Origin: Trachythela sp. YZ-2020
Lineage: Eukaryota; Cnidaria; Anthozoa; Malacalcyonacea; Clavulariidae
Length of the DNA: 64,000 nt
Direction: 5' to 3'
Assembly: GCA_016169945.1 (NCBI GenBank)
Contig: JADLSH010000293.1
Location: 186,001-250,000 of the forward strand
Part shown: positions 55,569-64,000 of the stretch, one piece after another
Layout of the letters: each line of letters starts with the position of its first letter
Numbering within the stretch: position 1 is the stretch's first letter
Notes under the pieces: generated by a model
Seen by the model: the letters and a program-made list of their open reading frames with translations, nothing else
What the model was told of the DNA's origin: nothing
Databases searched by the model: none
Program-made: the position numbers and the translations under genes

Positions 55569-55951
55569 ACCATTGCGATAAAAAATGGCCAAATATGATC
55601 CAATTTCGAAATTGCAATTTTGCAACATTGGAAATTGAGTGCAAAATTATTGGTTGAATATTGAAATTATTTTCATTTCGAATTTAAATTTAAGAATAAT
55701 CAAGTTTTGGTGAATTTAAAAAATGGTTTAACTCCCCATTTAACAACAAAATTTTGTGGTTAAAACATTTTATGAAACTGGAAGTTTGCAGAGAACTTGC
55801 AATGCCTAATGTTTCCCCAACATAAGCAACCTCCACTTGGGCAAATGTTCGGAAATTTGAAGATTATTCTTAGGCACAGAAGTGGAAAAATGTGTTTTCA
55901 ACCAGCAGTTTCAAATTGTATCATATTTGCCCATATTTGTTCGCAATGATA
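55569..55951. mobile_element. 383-bp inverted-repeat MITE
   Basis: The arms ACCATTGCGATAAAAAATGG then CCAAATATGATCCAATTTCG (left) and reversed ...CAAATTGTATCATATTTGCC then CATATTTGTTCGCAATGAT (right) match with about 80-85 percent identity by eye. AGGTAAATC occurs on both sides (55548 and 56003), a possible target-site duplication or terminal motif. It has no ORF. Confidence 0.7.
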
Positions 55952-56079
55952 CATAAAGTAATGTATCATTTCACAGCTAAAGACTAATCATTGATGCGAA
56001 AAAGGTAAATCTATAAAATAAATACCTAATGCATGTTTATATTCCAAAGTTGGATTACCTGTTATCATAGTATTATACA

Positions 56080-56152
56080 CCCTATAATAATATATATATA
56101 AATACTATATATAATATAAATAATATATATTTATTATATATTGTAATAATAT
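56080..56152. repeat. AT-only low-complexity tract
   Basis: Over 70 bases of almost pure TA/AAT/TAT combinations with many small self-complementary stretches. Confidence 0.85.
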
Positions 56153-56556
56153 AGATGAAAAAATTACTCAATTCTGATTGGCTAAGAGCAGTGCAATTAT
56201 TTTTGTTATTATTCATTGTACTGTGTTATCGTTTTCTCATTGGCTAAAACCTTGCGAATTATTATCGATATCTGCCGGTGCCCGCGTTATTTTTCAGCGG
56301 AAACAGTAATCTGCAGAGATAATTGGACGGCGCCCGGAATATTCCAGCGGTATATCGCATAAAATTACAAATAAGCGGGAAATTTTCAAGTTTGTTTGTC
56401 TTCAAGTTTGTTTTGAAGTTTGCTTTGTCTCATATTTCTTCTGTATTGATATTTATGAGCAGTAATAAAATCTTTGTTTTCAATATTTGCTTGTTCTATT
56501 CGTCAATGCATGTAACAAAATGAATAATAAAACAATTATTGAATTCGGCTTACGCG

Positions 56557-56652
56557 GGATATCGATAATTATTCAGACCTCGGTCAACGTTATCCGCCTC
56601 AGCTTCGCTACGGCAGATAACGTTGACCTTGGTCTGAATAATTATCGATATC
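56557..56652. mobile_element. palindromic MITE (GACCTCGGTCAACG type)
   Basis: Arms GGATATCGATAATTATTCAG then ACCTCGGTCAACGTTATC and their near-perfect reverse complement (ending GATATCC at 56652) enclose only 17 bases (CGCCTCAGCTTCGCTAC region). CTTCGCTACGGC in the loop is common in such cnidarian-type palindromes. It encodes nothing. Confidence 0.88.
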
Positions 56653-56979
56653 CTGCTCCGACTCATCCAATAATTGTTCATTATTGCACACTGTGCAATT
56701 ACAGCAGTGCAAATTAACAAAACAAGATCAGAGCCTGGAAACGAAGCAAGAAAAATCAACATGCCGGCGGATATTAGCAATGTAAATTTTCACTTTTTGA
56801 CGACTTTTTCTACACTTTCAATGGAAAATCGTACGTGAATACAACAATTTAAGTTAAAGGAGCACATAGACTGAAAAGGTTTGCTAACAAGCAACGAAAA
56901 CAATGCTTAAACGGCGTAGGTGAGTGCACAAGTGTTATCAAAGCGTGTAATTTTTTCATGTATATTATTAATAAATAAT

Positions 56980-57134
56980 AGTATGGTTTCTCGTGAAATT
57001 TGGAAAAACAAACACTCGTGAGTTTTCAAAGACGTCAAATTGCACTCGTCCTTCGGACTCGTGCAATTTTGATCGTCTTTGAAAAACTCACTCGTGCATG
57101 TTTTTTCCAAATTGCACTCCAAACCATACTATTA
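56980..57134. mobile_element. palindromic MITE (CACTCGTG type)
   Basis: The arms AGTATGGTTT...TTTGGAAAAA...CACTCGTGAGTTTT then CAAAGACGTCAAATTGCAC, and the reverse complement ending in AAACCATACTAT, flank the loop TCGTCCTTCGGACTC. The two strands carry overlapping by-product ORFs. It is distinct in sequence from the palindrome at 56557. Confidence 0.88.
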
Positions 57135-57139
57135 CCTAT

Positions 57140-57705
57140 ACAAATAAAGACTTATACAGGTGAAATGGTGTATGTACCACAGAATACTGCAAAAATTGAC
57201 ATGTTCCATATCTTTTGTCAAATATATATAATGTGGCTTCTTAATATTTTTCAGTATAGTTTATCGATATATTTTTTCTTCCTGGGGGTTTTTGGGCAAG
57301 ATTTCATAGACTTCAATATTTTTTTTAATTCAACATTCTGTGGAACAAACTCTAATGTACCACAGAATACCAGTGCGGAGATAAATAAGCAACGGTTTAT
57401 CAAATTGTACCAGGATTTGGTGTGTCATGTTGTGTGATAATACTGTACTGATATTGCTAACTTAATTTAGTGAAATGTAAACACTAACATCATTACAGCA
57501 TACCAGTGGTGTAACCAAAGTATAAAAAATTCAGTTTTTCAATGAATGTTGGTGTGATTCGGTGTGATTCCTGATTTCCTGTATAGTAATAATGTTGTGT
57601 TGCATAGAAAAAGTAGTGATCAACATAAATTATACTGGTTTGCAAACTTATTTTTAAGAAATATTCATTTTTTGTTTTTTATATGCCAATTAAAACTAAA
57701 ACTAA
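57140..57705. other. unassigned DNA
   Basis: A frame at 57000-57437 runs out of the palindrome into this stretch and is AT-rich without motif. Two copies of TGTACCACAGAATAC (57174 and 57355) suggest a small duplication. Confidence 0.4.
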
Positions 57706-57714
57706 TGTTTTGCA

Positions 57715-57905
57715 CTTCACTTGGTTGAACTAGAATACTGGGTTTGGTGGATAATCCAAGTGAGTAGATATATACACAATTTAAGACCTAACCAGGAACG
57801 GTTGCGAAAAATGCAACACTAGGTCCTCTGGCAGGAATTGAACCCACGGCCCTGCGATTCTGGTGCAGCGCTCTAACCAACTGAGCTACAGAGGCCAGTT
57901 GCTGA
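57715..57905 (-). mobile_element. tRNA-derived SINE, copy 1 (minus)
   Basis: On the minus strand: CCTCTGTAGCTCAGTTGGTT (A box) then AGAGCGCTGCACCAGAATCG, GGGTTCAATTCC (B box), a CCAGAGGACCTAGTGTTGCA tail, TTCGCAACCGTTCCTGGTTA and CACTTGGATTATCCACC to about 57715. It forms an inverted pair with the next copy. Confidence 0.85.
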
Positions 57906-58130
57906 GCTGTAACCGTAGGTTCTGCACCGGAATCGCAGGGCCGTGGAATCGCAGGGCCGTGGAATCGCAGGGCCGTGGAATCGCAGGGCCGTGGGTTCAA
58001 TTCCTGCCAGAGGACTTAGTGTTGCATTTTTCGCAACCGTTCCTGGTTAGGTCTTAAATTGTGTATATATCTACTCATTTGGATTATCCACCAAAACCCA
58101 GTATTCTAGTTCAACAAAGTGAAGTGCAAA
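57905..58130 (+). mobile_element. tRNA-derived SINE, copy 2 with 16-bp internal amplification
   Basis: This copy lacks a normal A-box half. After the CTGAGCTGTAACCGTAGGTT leader it has four tandem copies of GGAATCGCAGGGCCGT (about 57929-57992), which is the anticodon-arm segment of the family, then the B box, the tail and a TAGGTCTTAAATTGTG block to about 58125. It is the inverted mate of copy 1. Confidence 0.85.
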
Positions 58131-58189
58131 AAATCTTTGAAGTTTACCTTATCACAACCCGCACACCCGATAACCTATATATACAGAAC

Positions 58190-58375
58190 TTACGGTTACA
58201 GCTCAGCAACTGGCCTCTGTAGCTCAGTTGGTTAGAGCGCTGCACCGGAATCGCAGGGCCGTGGGTTCAATTCCTGCCAGAGGACCTAGTGTTGCATTTT
58301 TCGCAACCGTTCCTGGTTAGGTCTTAAATTGTGTACATATCTACTCACTTGGATTATCCAACCCAGTATTCTAAA
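58190..58375 (+). mobile_element. tRNA-derived SINE, copy 3 (most complete)
   Basis: A leader ACTTACGGTTACAGCTCAGC is followed by a tRNA-like head: acceptor CCTCTG/CAGAGG, A box TAGCTCAGTTGGTTAGAGCGC, anticodon arm CTGCA-CCGGAAT-CGCAG, B box GGTTCAATTCC. U33 is replaced by C, so it is not a functional tRNA. The body CTAGTGTTGCATTTTTCGCA then ACCGTTCCTGGTTAGGTCTT and the end ATTATCCAACCCAGTATTCT follow. The neighbouring copies share the body, defining the family. Confidence 0.85.
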
Positions 58376-58912
58376 ACTAATGTATATTCACAAAAATAAA
58401 GTATACAGTATGTTTCCTCCAAATTTTATAAGATCAATAAATAAGACTGGTACTCTGTGGTACCGTGGTATTATGTGGTACATAATTTTATTTTATTCAA
58501 AGGTTTTACGTGCTCCAAACAACTTAAACACCTTGATGCCTGATCCAGTCCAGTCTCAATACAATCTTAGAAAAACTCGTAAATTTCCGATATTTAAATG
58601 TCGCACTAAACGGTTCCAAGACAGTTTCTTACCATACTGTGTAAGAAAGTGGGACGCATTAGTTTAGCGCAGCTTCTCACTGAACATAAATATTTAACTA
58701 CAAATTTTAACATTTTAATATTTTACTCTAATTAGTATAATCGACTTATATAATTATATACTGTATTGTCTCATATTGAGATAGAAAATTTTTTAAATTT
58801 TTACTATAACAATTGATGTAAACTTGAGTTTTTCAATTTACAACCTGTGTATATTGCAAATCAAGATTTTAATAAATAATAATAATAAATAATAATAATA
58901 ATAATAACATAC
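58376..58912 (+). pseudogene. 3' end of a non-LTR retrotransposon with (TAA)n tail
   Basis: The end of the frame (58530-58666) reads SQYNLRKTRKFPIFKCRTKR then FQDSFLPYCVRKWDALV, the conserved last block of many non-LTR polyproteins (RT.RF..SF.P..I..WN.L). About 200 bases of 3' UTR lead to TTTTAATAAATAATAATAAA and further TAA units to about 58912. Everything 5' of this is missing. Confidence 0.75.
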
Positions 58913-58914
58913 AC

Positions 58915-60170
58915 CTGTAATACACCCTATTTTATTTTTTTATATTTTTTTATTAAGAATTTATTGAACGTAAGACCAAATAAAACATTAAACTTGTACA
59001 AAGTCTTCGTTGAATAAGATTTACATTGTATTTAAAGATTGATACTACACGCATCTGGAGTCTGCACAATACAATAGTAACTCCGAAAACAGTAACTCGG
59101 TAAGCATTTTGAAATTTTGTTTATTCTTTGGACAATACTACAGAGCAGAATTATTGTTTCTTTTCGTCATTCGAAAATGTTGAATGTTTGGCAGTTCTAT
59201 GTGAATAAATGTAGCTTTTCAACTTGTTCCAGTCTGCGAGTGCCGCCGAGTATGAGGAACCATTTATAGCCATGTATTGATCTATAAAACCTTAAACTAT
59301 TTGTACTAGTGGACTTTAGACTGGCTCTTTGGCATATAGCTTTGGTTTGTGACTATGATATTTCACCATGGACTTTATAGTATAGATAGGAATATTTATT
59401 AAGTATGTCATTACTTTCATTTATAGGTATATCCAGTTTCACCAAGTGACCCAACTCTGATGAACACCATACCACATTGGGGACAATGCATGGAGTGCTG
59501 ATTTCAATCAAATCACCACACAAAAACAAAGTTCCCCCTAAACATATCATCAGAAGGTCTAAATAGATGAGTCCCAGATAATCACACCTACAATCCTGGA
59601 CAAAACATCTGTCACACTACCAATTACAGGACCAACTTCTGTCATATTATCCCAAATTTAGAAAAGCCCCCCCCCCCCCATACTCCCACCATTCAATGTT
59701 GATTAACAAGGATTGACAAGGCAAGGATTGACAAGGCAATTGTAGTAGTTCCAACGTTGTTTTGGGGGTTGGAGGGAGGAGTTAATCAATGCATTTTTCA
59801 GAAAAGGTCCGAGGGGAAAGTTTTAAACCTATGATGTAAACCAGGGATGGATTTACCAAGGGGAGGGGGTGCAGGGGATTGCACACCCATTCTATGCTTG
59901 GCGAAGGGGGTGCAGGAGGGGTGACAATTCCGACATTAAATTCGAATTTTCAATTTGACAGGGAATTTCCAATAAGAAATAAAATATGAGGCCATTGATG
60001 GGCCTGTAAGCATATTATTTTTCAAAAATATTTTTACAAGTCTGGCTCCCTTAATACTAGCTGTGGGGGTCACCTTGAATCAGATGTCGGTGACTCCCTG
60101 CTTCACGACCAGCATCCGCTTTGCACCCCCCCCCCCCCCATCCCATGGAGATCAAATCAAGCAGCATCTG
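58915..60170. other. unassigned DNA with poly-C tracts
   Basis: No gene recognised. C-runs (CCCCCCCCCCCC near 59670 and 60127) and GAGGGGGTGCAGG-type repeats occur, as in decayed simple repeats. A short duplication CAAGGATTGACAAGGC lies at 59707-59738. Confidence 0.4.
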
Positions 60171-60177
60171 TCCCTGA

Positions 60178-60383
60178 TGTGAACAATGGGGTCATTCATG
60201 CTTGAAATAATAACTTAACTCCATTGAATACGAAATACCCAATTTCAAAATTAACATATTAAATATGGTTATAAACATTACTGTTGTGTGAAATTTCAAT
60301 AAAAGTCATGCTTGAAATTGGGTATTTTGTATTTACGAAGGTTAAGTTATTCTTTCAAGCATGAATGACCCCATTGTTCACAC
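60178..60383. mobile_element. 206-bp foldback
   Basis: TGTGAACAATGGGGTCATTC then ATGCTTGAAATAATAACTTAA at the left is mirrored at the right (TTAAGTTATTCTTTCAAGCA then TGAATGACCCCATTGTTCACA). Inner blocks ACGAAATACCCAATTTCAA and TTGAAATTGGGTATTTTGTA extend the symmetry, leaving a loop of about 55 bases. Confidence 0.9.
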
Positions 60384-60389
60384 AGCATT

Positions 60390-63300
60390 AAGCAACCTGC
60401 CATAGCCATAGGTTTAATTAGTGCCCAGTGTTATTATATGGGACTCATTTATTTAGACCTATGATATATTTAAGAACTTTCCTTTCGGGTGCTGTTTAGA
60501 ATCTAGTACTCTTTGATGGATTGATCATATTAATCAGATATGTGAAGAATTTAATGACTCAACCAGTGTTGGAGATATTATTTATAGAACAACAGTTGTG
60601 AAGAATATGCATTAAGGAAAATTTCCCTAACAATAATTTCCAGAACATCGTTCCCAGGCTCCTCCATCTTGTGGAGGAAATAAATAAAAAATCTGCTAGG
60701 TTTTAGCAGGTCATATGAACTGCTCCTACCAGGGTCTTTCCTTCATAAGAGTGAAGAGCCTAGGAATGTAATTTCCATAGGCATAGTAGTGCAACTGCAT
60801 TGGTGAAGCTAAACAGCAACTAGTTGTCATGCTATACAAATTATTAATTTGATATAATTTGTCTTTTGACAATGTAAGGCCATAGGGTATAAAGGGCACA
60901 ACTTTTAGCATATCATGGGTATGACCAGTTGCTATACATCACCACTAAAGATTATCCTATTATTGCCACAGCCATTATGTAACATACTCACGAGGGAAAA
61001 CTTATGCCTGTATGACCCACGCCTTCCAAACTAAAACTAAAAAATCAATTTCTGTGATTTATAAAGTTCTACGTAACAACACCTCCATTCAGACTTCTTT
61101 GTTGATTTTGAACAAATCAATACAAAACACAACGCTGTTACAGCGGGTATCAAGCACATTAAGACACTTTTTTTTTACCTTTAATGCATTGCATCATAGG
61201 TTTTTTTGGTATACATTTCTACAAGAGACCACCACAACAAAAAGATGGTTTCACCCCTGCATACCCAAACGTAAATATGCATACCATATTTACAGTAGGG
61301 AGGGATATTATGTTAAATTGATTAAATATTTTTATATTTCAATAAAATACAAATGTCTTTATTTATGTTTTATAATACTCCCTCACAAATCGTTACCGAC
61401 TATAAAACGGGCTATTGAGGCGAAACAAAGTTGGCAAGGAGTAATGAGATTGAATCATGAATTGTGTTTGTAGCCATATATCACATAATTATGCAATAGA
61501 CAAAACATTCAAAAGTCAATAAAACGTATGTCGGCACGGCGTCGAAAATTTCAAAGACAAAAACAGAGTAGCCTGTCTGTGTGGTCTCACTAGAGGTCCG
61601 AATGTTTACATACACTTTATATATTATGACAGTTCCTTTTATTTTCTCATTTCGCATTAGACTTCCAAAAGATCTAGAGCGACTTGTCAAGTGAACTGCT
61701 ATATCTAAAATCCGCATAATTTTTACAAATAATTCGTTCCATGACTGGCACTGTCGCATGAATATTTGGTTATATAGAATTATTGTACATATAATTACAT
61801 ATAAAGTGTAATGATGAAATGAAATGGTAATACTATGAACCCATAGTCGATACTAAGATGGATGAGGTAAGCATATTTTTAATTATTTACACTCATTTAT
61901 ATATGGCATGTATATTTTTAACTATTCAACATATAGTTGAAAATATTTTATAAATTGTGACCTTCCATGGGAAAACATACCTTAACGATATTTCGTTGAA
62001 ACGGCCAAAAAAACGGAGAACGAACGGATAGAGAACGTTTCAACGAATCTCAAAAACGTTTTGACGATTTGAGCAAAAAATCTGAACGAATAAAGTCGAG
62101 GATTTGAACGGATAAAAAAACGTTCTATCAGAAGTCGTTTGAACGAATTAAATTATTGAACGTTCCAAACGAAATTCGCCATAACGCATAGATTAAGGAT
62201 AGCTGTCAACAGAATAGAATAATGTGGCAAACAAGTAACCTCTATCGGCGCACAAAAGTACTCAAGTGATATAAATATTATACAAATTTAACTAAACATT
62301 CTGATAAATTACGCTATGAATATTGTTCAATTCGAAAATTCGAAGATATAGTACAGCAGTTATATTAGTTACATGAAGTTGTACAGTATGAATTATTGTG
62401 CAGTATTCTTTAAATTTGACATATATTGAGATATTCAATAACTATTCTGGAAGATATTTCAAACCTCTGATGCGGAAACCACGCTGCCAAAACAAGGCAA
62501 GGCAAAGGCTATGATTTAGACAGTTGAACTTTGGATATGCTATATTCTATAGTATGCATGTCTGGCTATTCTCCTTGAGCAGCTTAAATCTCGCGCCAAT
62601 TGATTTAATTTCCTGCCTGAAATAATTATTATGAAGAAAAAATTGTCAACAGATCAAAGCAAAATCTATTGCGCGTTAAAGAATATAGACTAGGGTACCA
62701 GCAAGGTAGGGAATGCTGCGGGACTGTTATTATTCTTTAGCTTCTTGAAACAAACATGCAAACAAATATGCAACACAAATTATATTCAGTAGACGGTAGT
62801 TATTGGCATTGACCCAGTGGCTTGCGCGCTGTCAGTAGATGCATACCCTAGCACAGTTTGCAGGATGAGACAAGCTAAATATATCACGAAACATGAAAGA
62901 CATCAAATTTTGTAACATCTATTTCAAAATATCAATATTTTCCATGTATTGTTCTACCACATGGAATTCCCACATGAAACCCATGTTTACTGCGATGAGT
63001 AATTGGACACTGCCACGCAAGGAAATTTGCATATTTTTGTAGTGTATAAAAGCTTTAAACTATATATACATGTGCGCAAAATAATTTGCGAGTCACCTAT
63101 ATGTAAAGCACAACTCATTTCAACTCATTGCCATTCGAACATTTGTCTTAGTGCGCGCACAACTGAGACCTTTCATGTCTGTTCTGACAATAATATGTGA
63201 AGGCCCGCGGCTAGACAAAAATGTTAAGTCCATTGTAAAATAGGAATAAAAACATATTTATATGCCTACAGTAGCCTATTTAATAGGTCAAACAGAATGA

Positions 63301-64000
63301 TTCAGTCAGGCAATTTAGACGATCAATTGCATATCTGTGACTTTGTGTCAAGTTCACACGGAGTCACAATCGTCAAGCGGCATACACGAAACATCACTTG
63401 ATACAAAATATGGAAATCAGCAAGAGAAAGCAAACGCGAATGGATAGAAAAACCTTTTAAAGACATCTCTATGTAAGACTTCCATGCTTTACAGCACTAA
63501 CAGCTCAAGCAAAGTCGATAGCATGCACTAATGCAGAATATATAGTTTATATATAGACAGACACTGAATCTAGCTGCGATCGATTGTGTGCTTTCAGCGT
63601 TTCATAGATATATAAATTAAGATTGCCAACTTTCCAAAAAGGAGTAAACAAATGTAAATGTAACATATAAACAAAAGACAAAATATCCTACCTTGAATGG
63701 TCAAAATAGACTTGAAAAAGCTTTAGAAATTCGATAACAATTCGAAGACTCCGTTCGTCAAATTTGTGTTCTGCGCATAGCAAGCGCGCACGACCACAAT
63801 TCCATGCGCTAAATAAAATTTACTTCAAAACCCCCTCTCTGCACATATTAGGCTGCTGCTACGCTCGCTCGCTTCAGGCTCGCTCGCTCCGCAGCAATTA
63901 TATGAATGCTTATTATGTGCCCAATCCTTTTATATAGTTATAAACCAAACTTGTATTCTGTAGATTATTCTCTTTATTATTTATTTAGTTATTTACATCA
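60390..64000. other. unassigned AT-rich DNA
   Basis: No domain-bearing coding region, RNA gene or transposon was recognised. The longest frame (61012-61473, plus, 153 codons) begins MTHAFQTKTKKSISVIYKVL, is rich in Lys/Thr/Phe/Tyr and has no known motif; it may be chance. A possible mini-exon, ATGGATGAG|GTAAGC at about 61858, has no identifiable partner. 61995-62165 is dense in GAACG/AACGTT motifs. 63855-63895 holds a GC-rich CGCTCGCTCGC/GCTCGCTCGCTCCGC stretch. Confidence 0.4.

Noticed and set aside
57000..57437. 145-codon plus-strand ORF
   Set aside because: It starts in a palindromic MITE arm and continues into AT-rich DNA, so the frame is a by-product of the palindrome.
58190..58280. Functional tRNA gene
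   Set aside because: Good A and B boxes but C in place of U33, a mismatch closing the anticodon stem, and a repeated family body downstream; it is a SINE head.
61012..61473. 153-codon plus-strand ORF
   Set aside because: No recognisable motif, composition close to AT-rich chance translation, no splice or promoter context; kept only as a remark under unassigned DNA.

Overview
The window is AT-rich eukaryotic (metazoan) DNA, almost certainly from a marine invertebrate and most likely a cnidarian. The grounds are GT-AG introns, an LDL-receptor class B (YWTD) exon, a Pol III-type tRNA gene, tRNA-derived SINEs, and a very mixed set of mostly dead transposable elements (piggyBac, hAT, MULE, BEL/Pao, Gypsy, Penelope-like, several CR1/L2/Jockey-like non-LTR families, many foldback elements) of the kind common in anthozoan and hydrozoan genomes. 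The species cannot be named from the sequence alone. The window is dominated by layered mobile-element debris; few stretches look like host genes.

Layout. 1-2.2 kb: unassigned DNA and a 19-bp minisatellite. 2.2-4.3 kb: a broken piggyBac transposase whose first exon and phase-correct intron can still be read. 6.1-8.1 kb: a broken hAT transposase cut by a 676-bp inverted-repeat element. 9.7-12 kb: three non-LTR reverse-transcriptase remnants on both strands. 13.7-20.6 kb: a divergent pair of inverted repeats enclosing a non-LTR remnant (17.5-19.1 kb) and a near-perfect hairpin (19.7 kb). 21.2-26.1 kb: the most gene-like unit, an eight-exon MULE-transposase-derived gene with a SUMO-interaction-like motif near the N terminus, a DDE core, a SWIM-type zinc finger, a series of short Gln-rich exons and a C-terminal Cys-containing domain. 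Its reading frame is broken only by single-base losses, several in homopolymers. 27-34 kb: a nested foldback, a YWTD exon on the minus strand, and an intronless tRNA-Tyr with a tRNA-like hairpin just upstream.

34-46 kb: a 5'-truncated L2/CR1-like retroelement (minus) that splits a small basic protein remnant; a broken SAP/SWIM/YqaJ-type gene interrupted by a Penelope-like GIY-YIG fragment; a possible small secreted Cys-rich exon; a BEL/Pao remnant; and a ~970-bp element with 281-bp inverted arms and a small ORF. 46-59 kb: two TTAA-flanked MITEs, a SAP-domain gag-like remnant, and a highly nested locus (49.4-52.0 kb) in which a foldback element carries a RecQ-helicase fragment, one arm holds a TTAA MITE that itself contains a SINE-like sequence, and the other arm is split by a CR1-like retroelement. 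Two more head-to-head non-LTR copies, a Gypsy integrase fragment, several palindromic MITEs and a SINE cluster follow. 59-64 kb is largely unassigned apart from one foldback.

Most units do not act as a pathway. They record successive waves of transposition. The candidates for function are the MULE-derived multi-exon gene, the YWTD exon, the secreted Cys-rich exon and the tRNA-Tyr.
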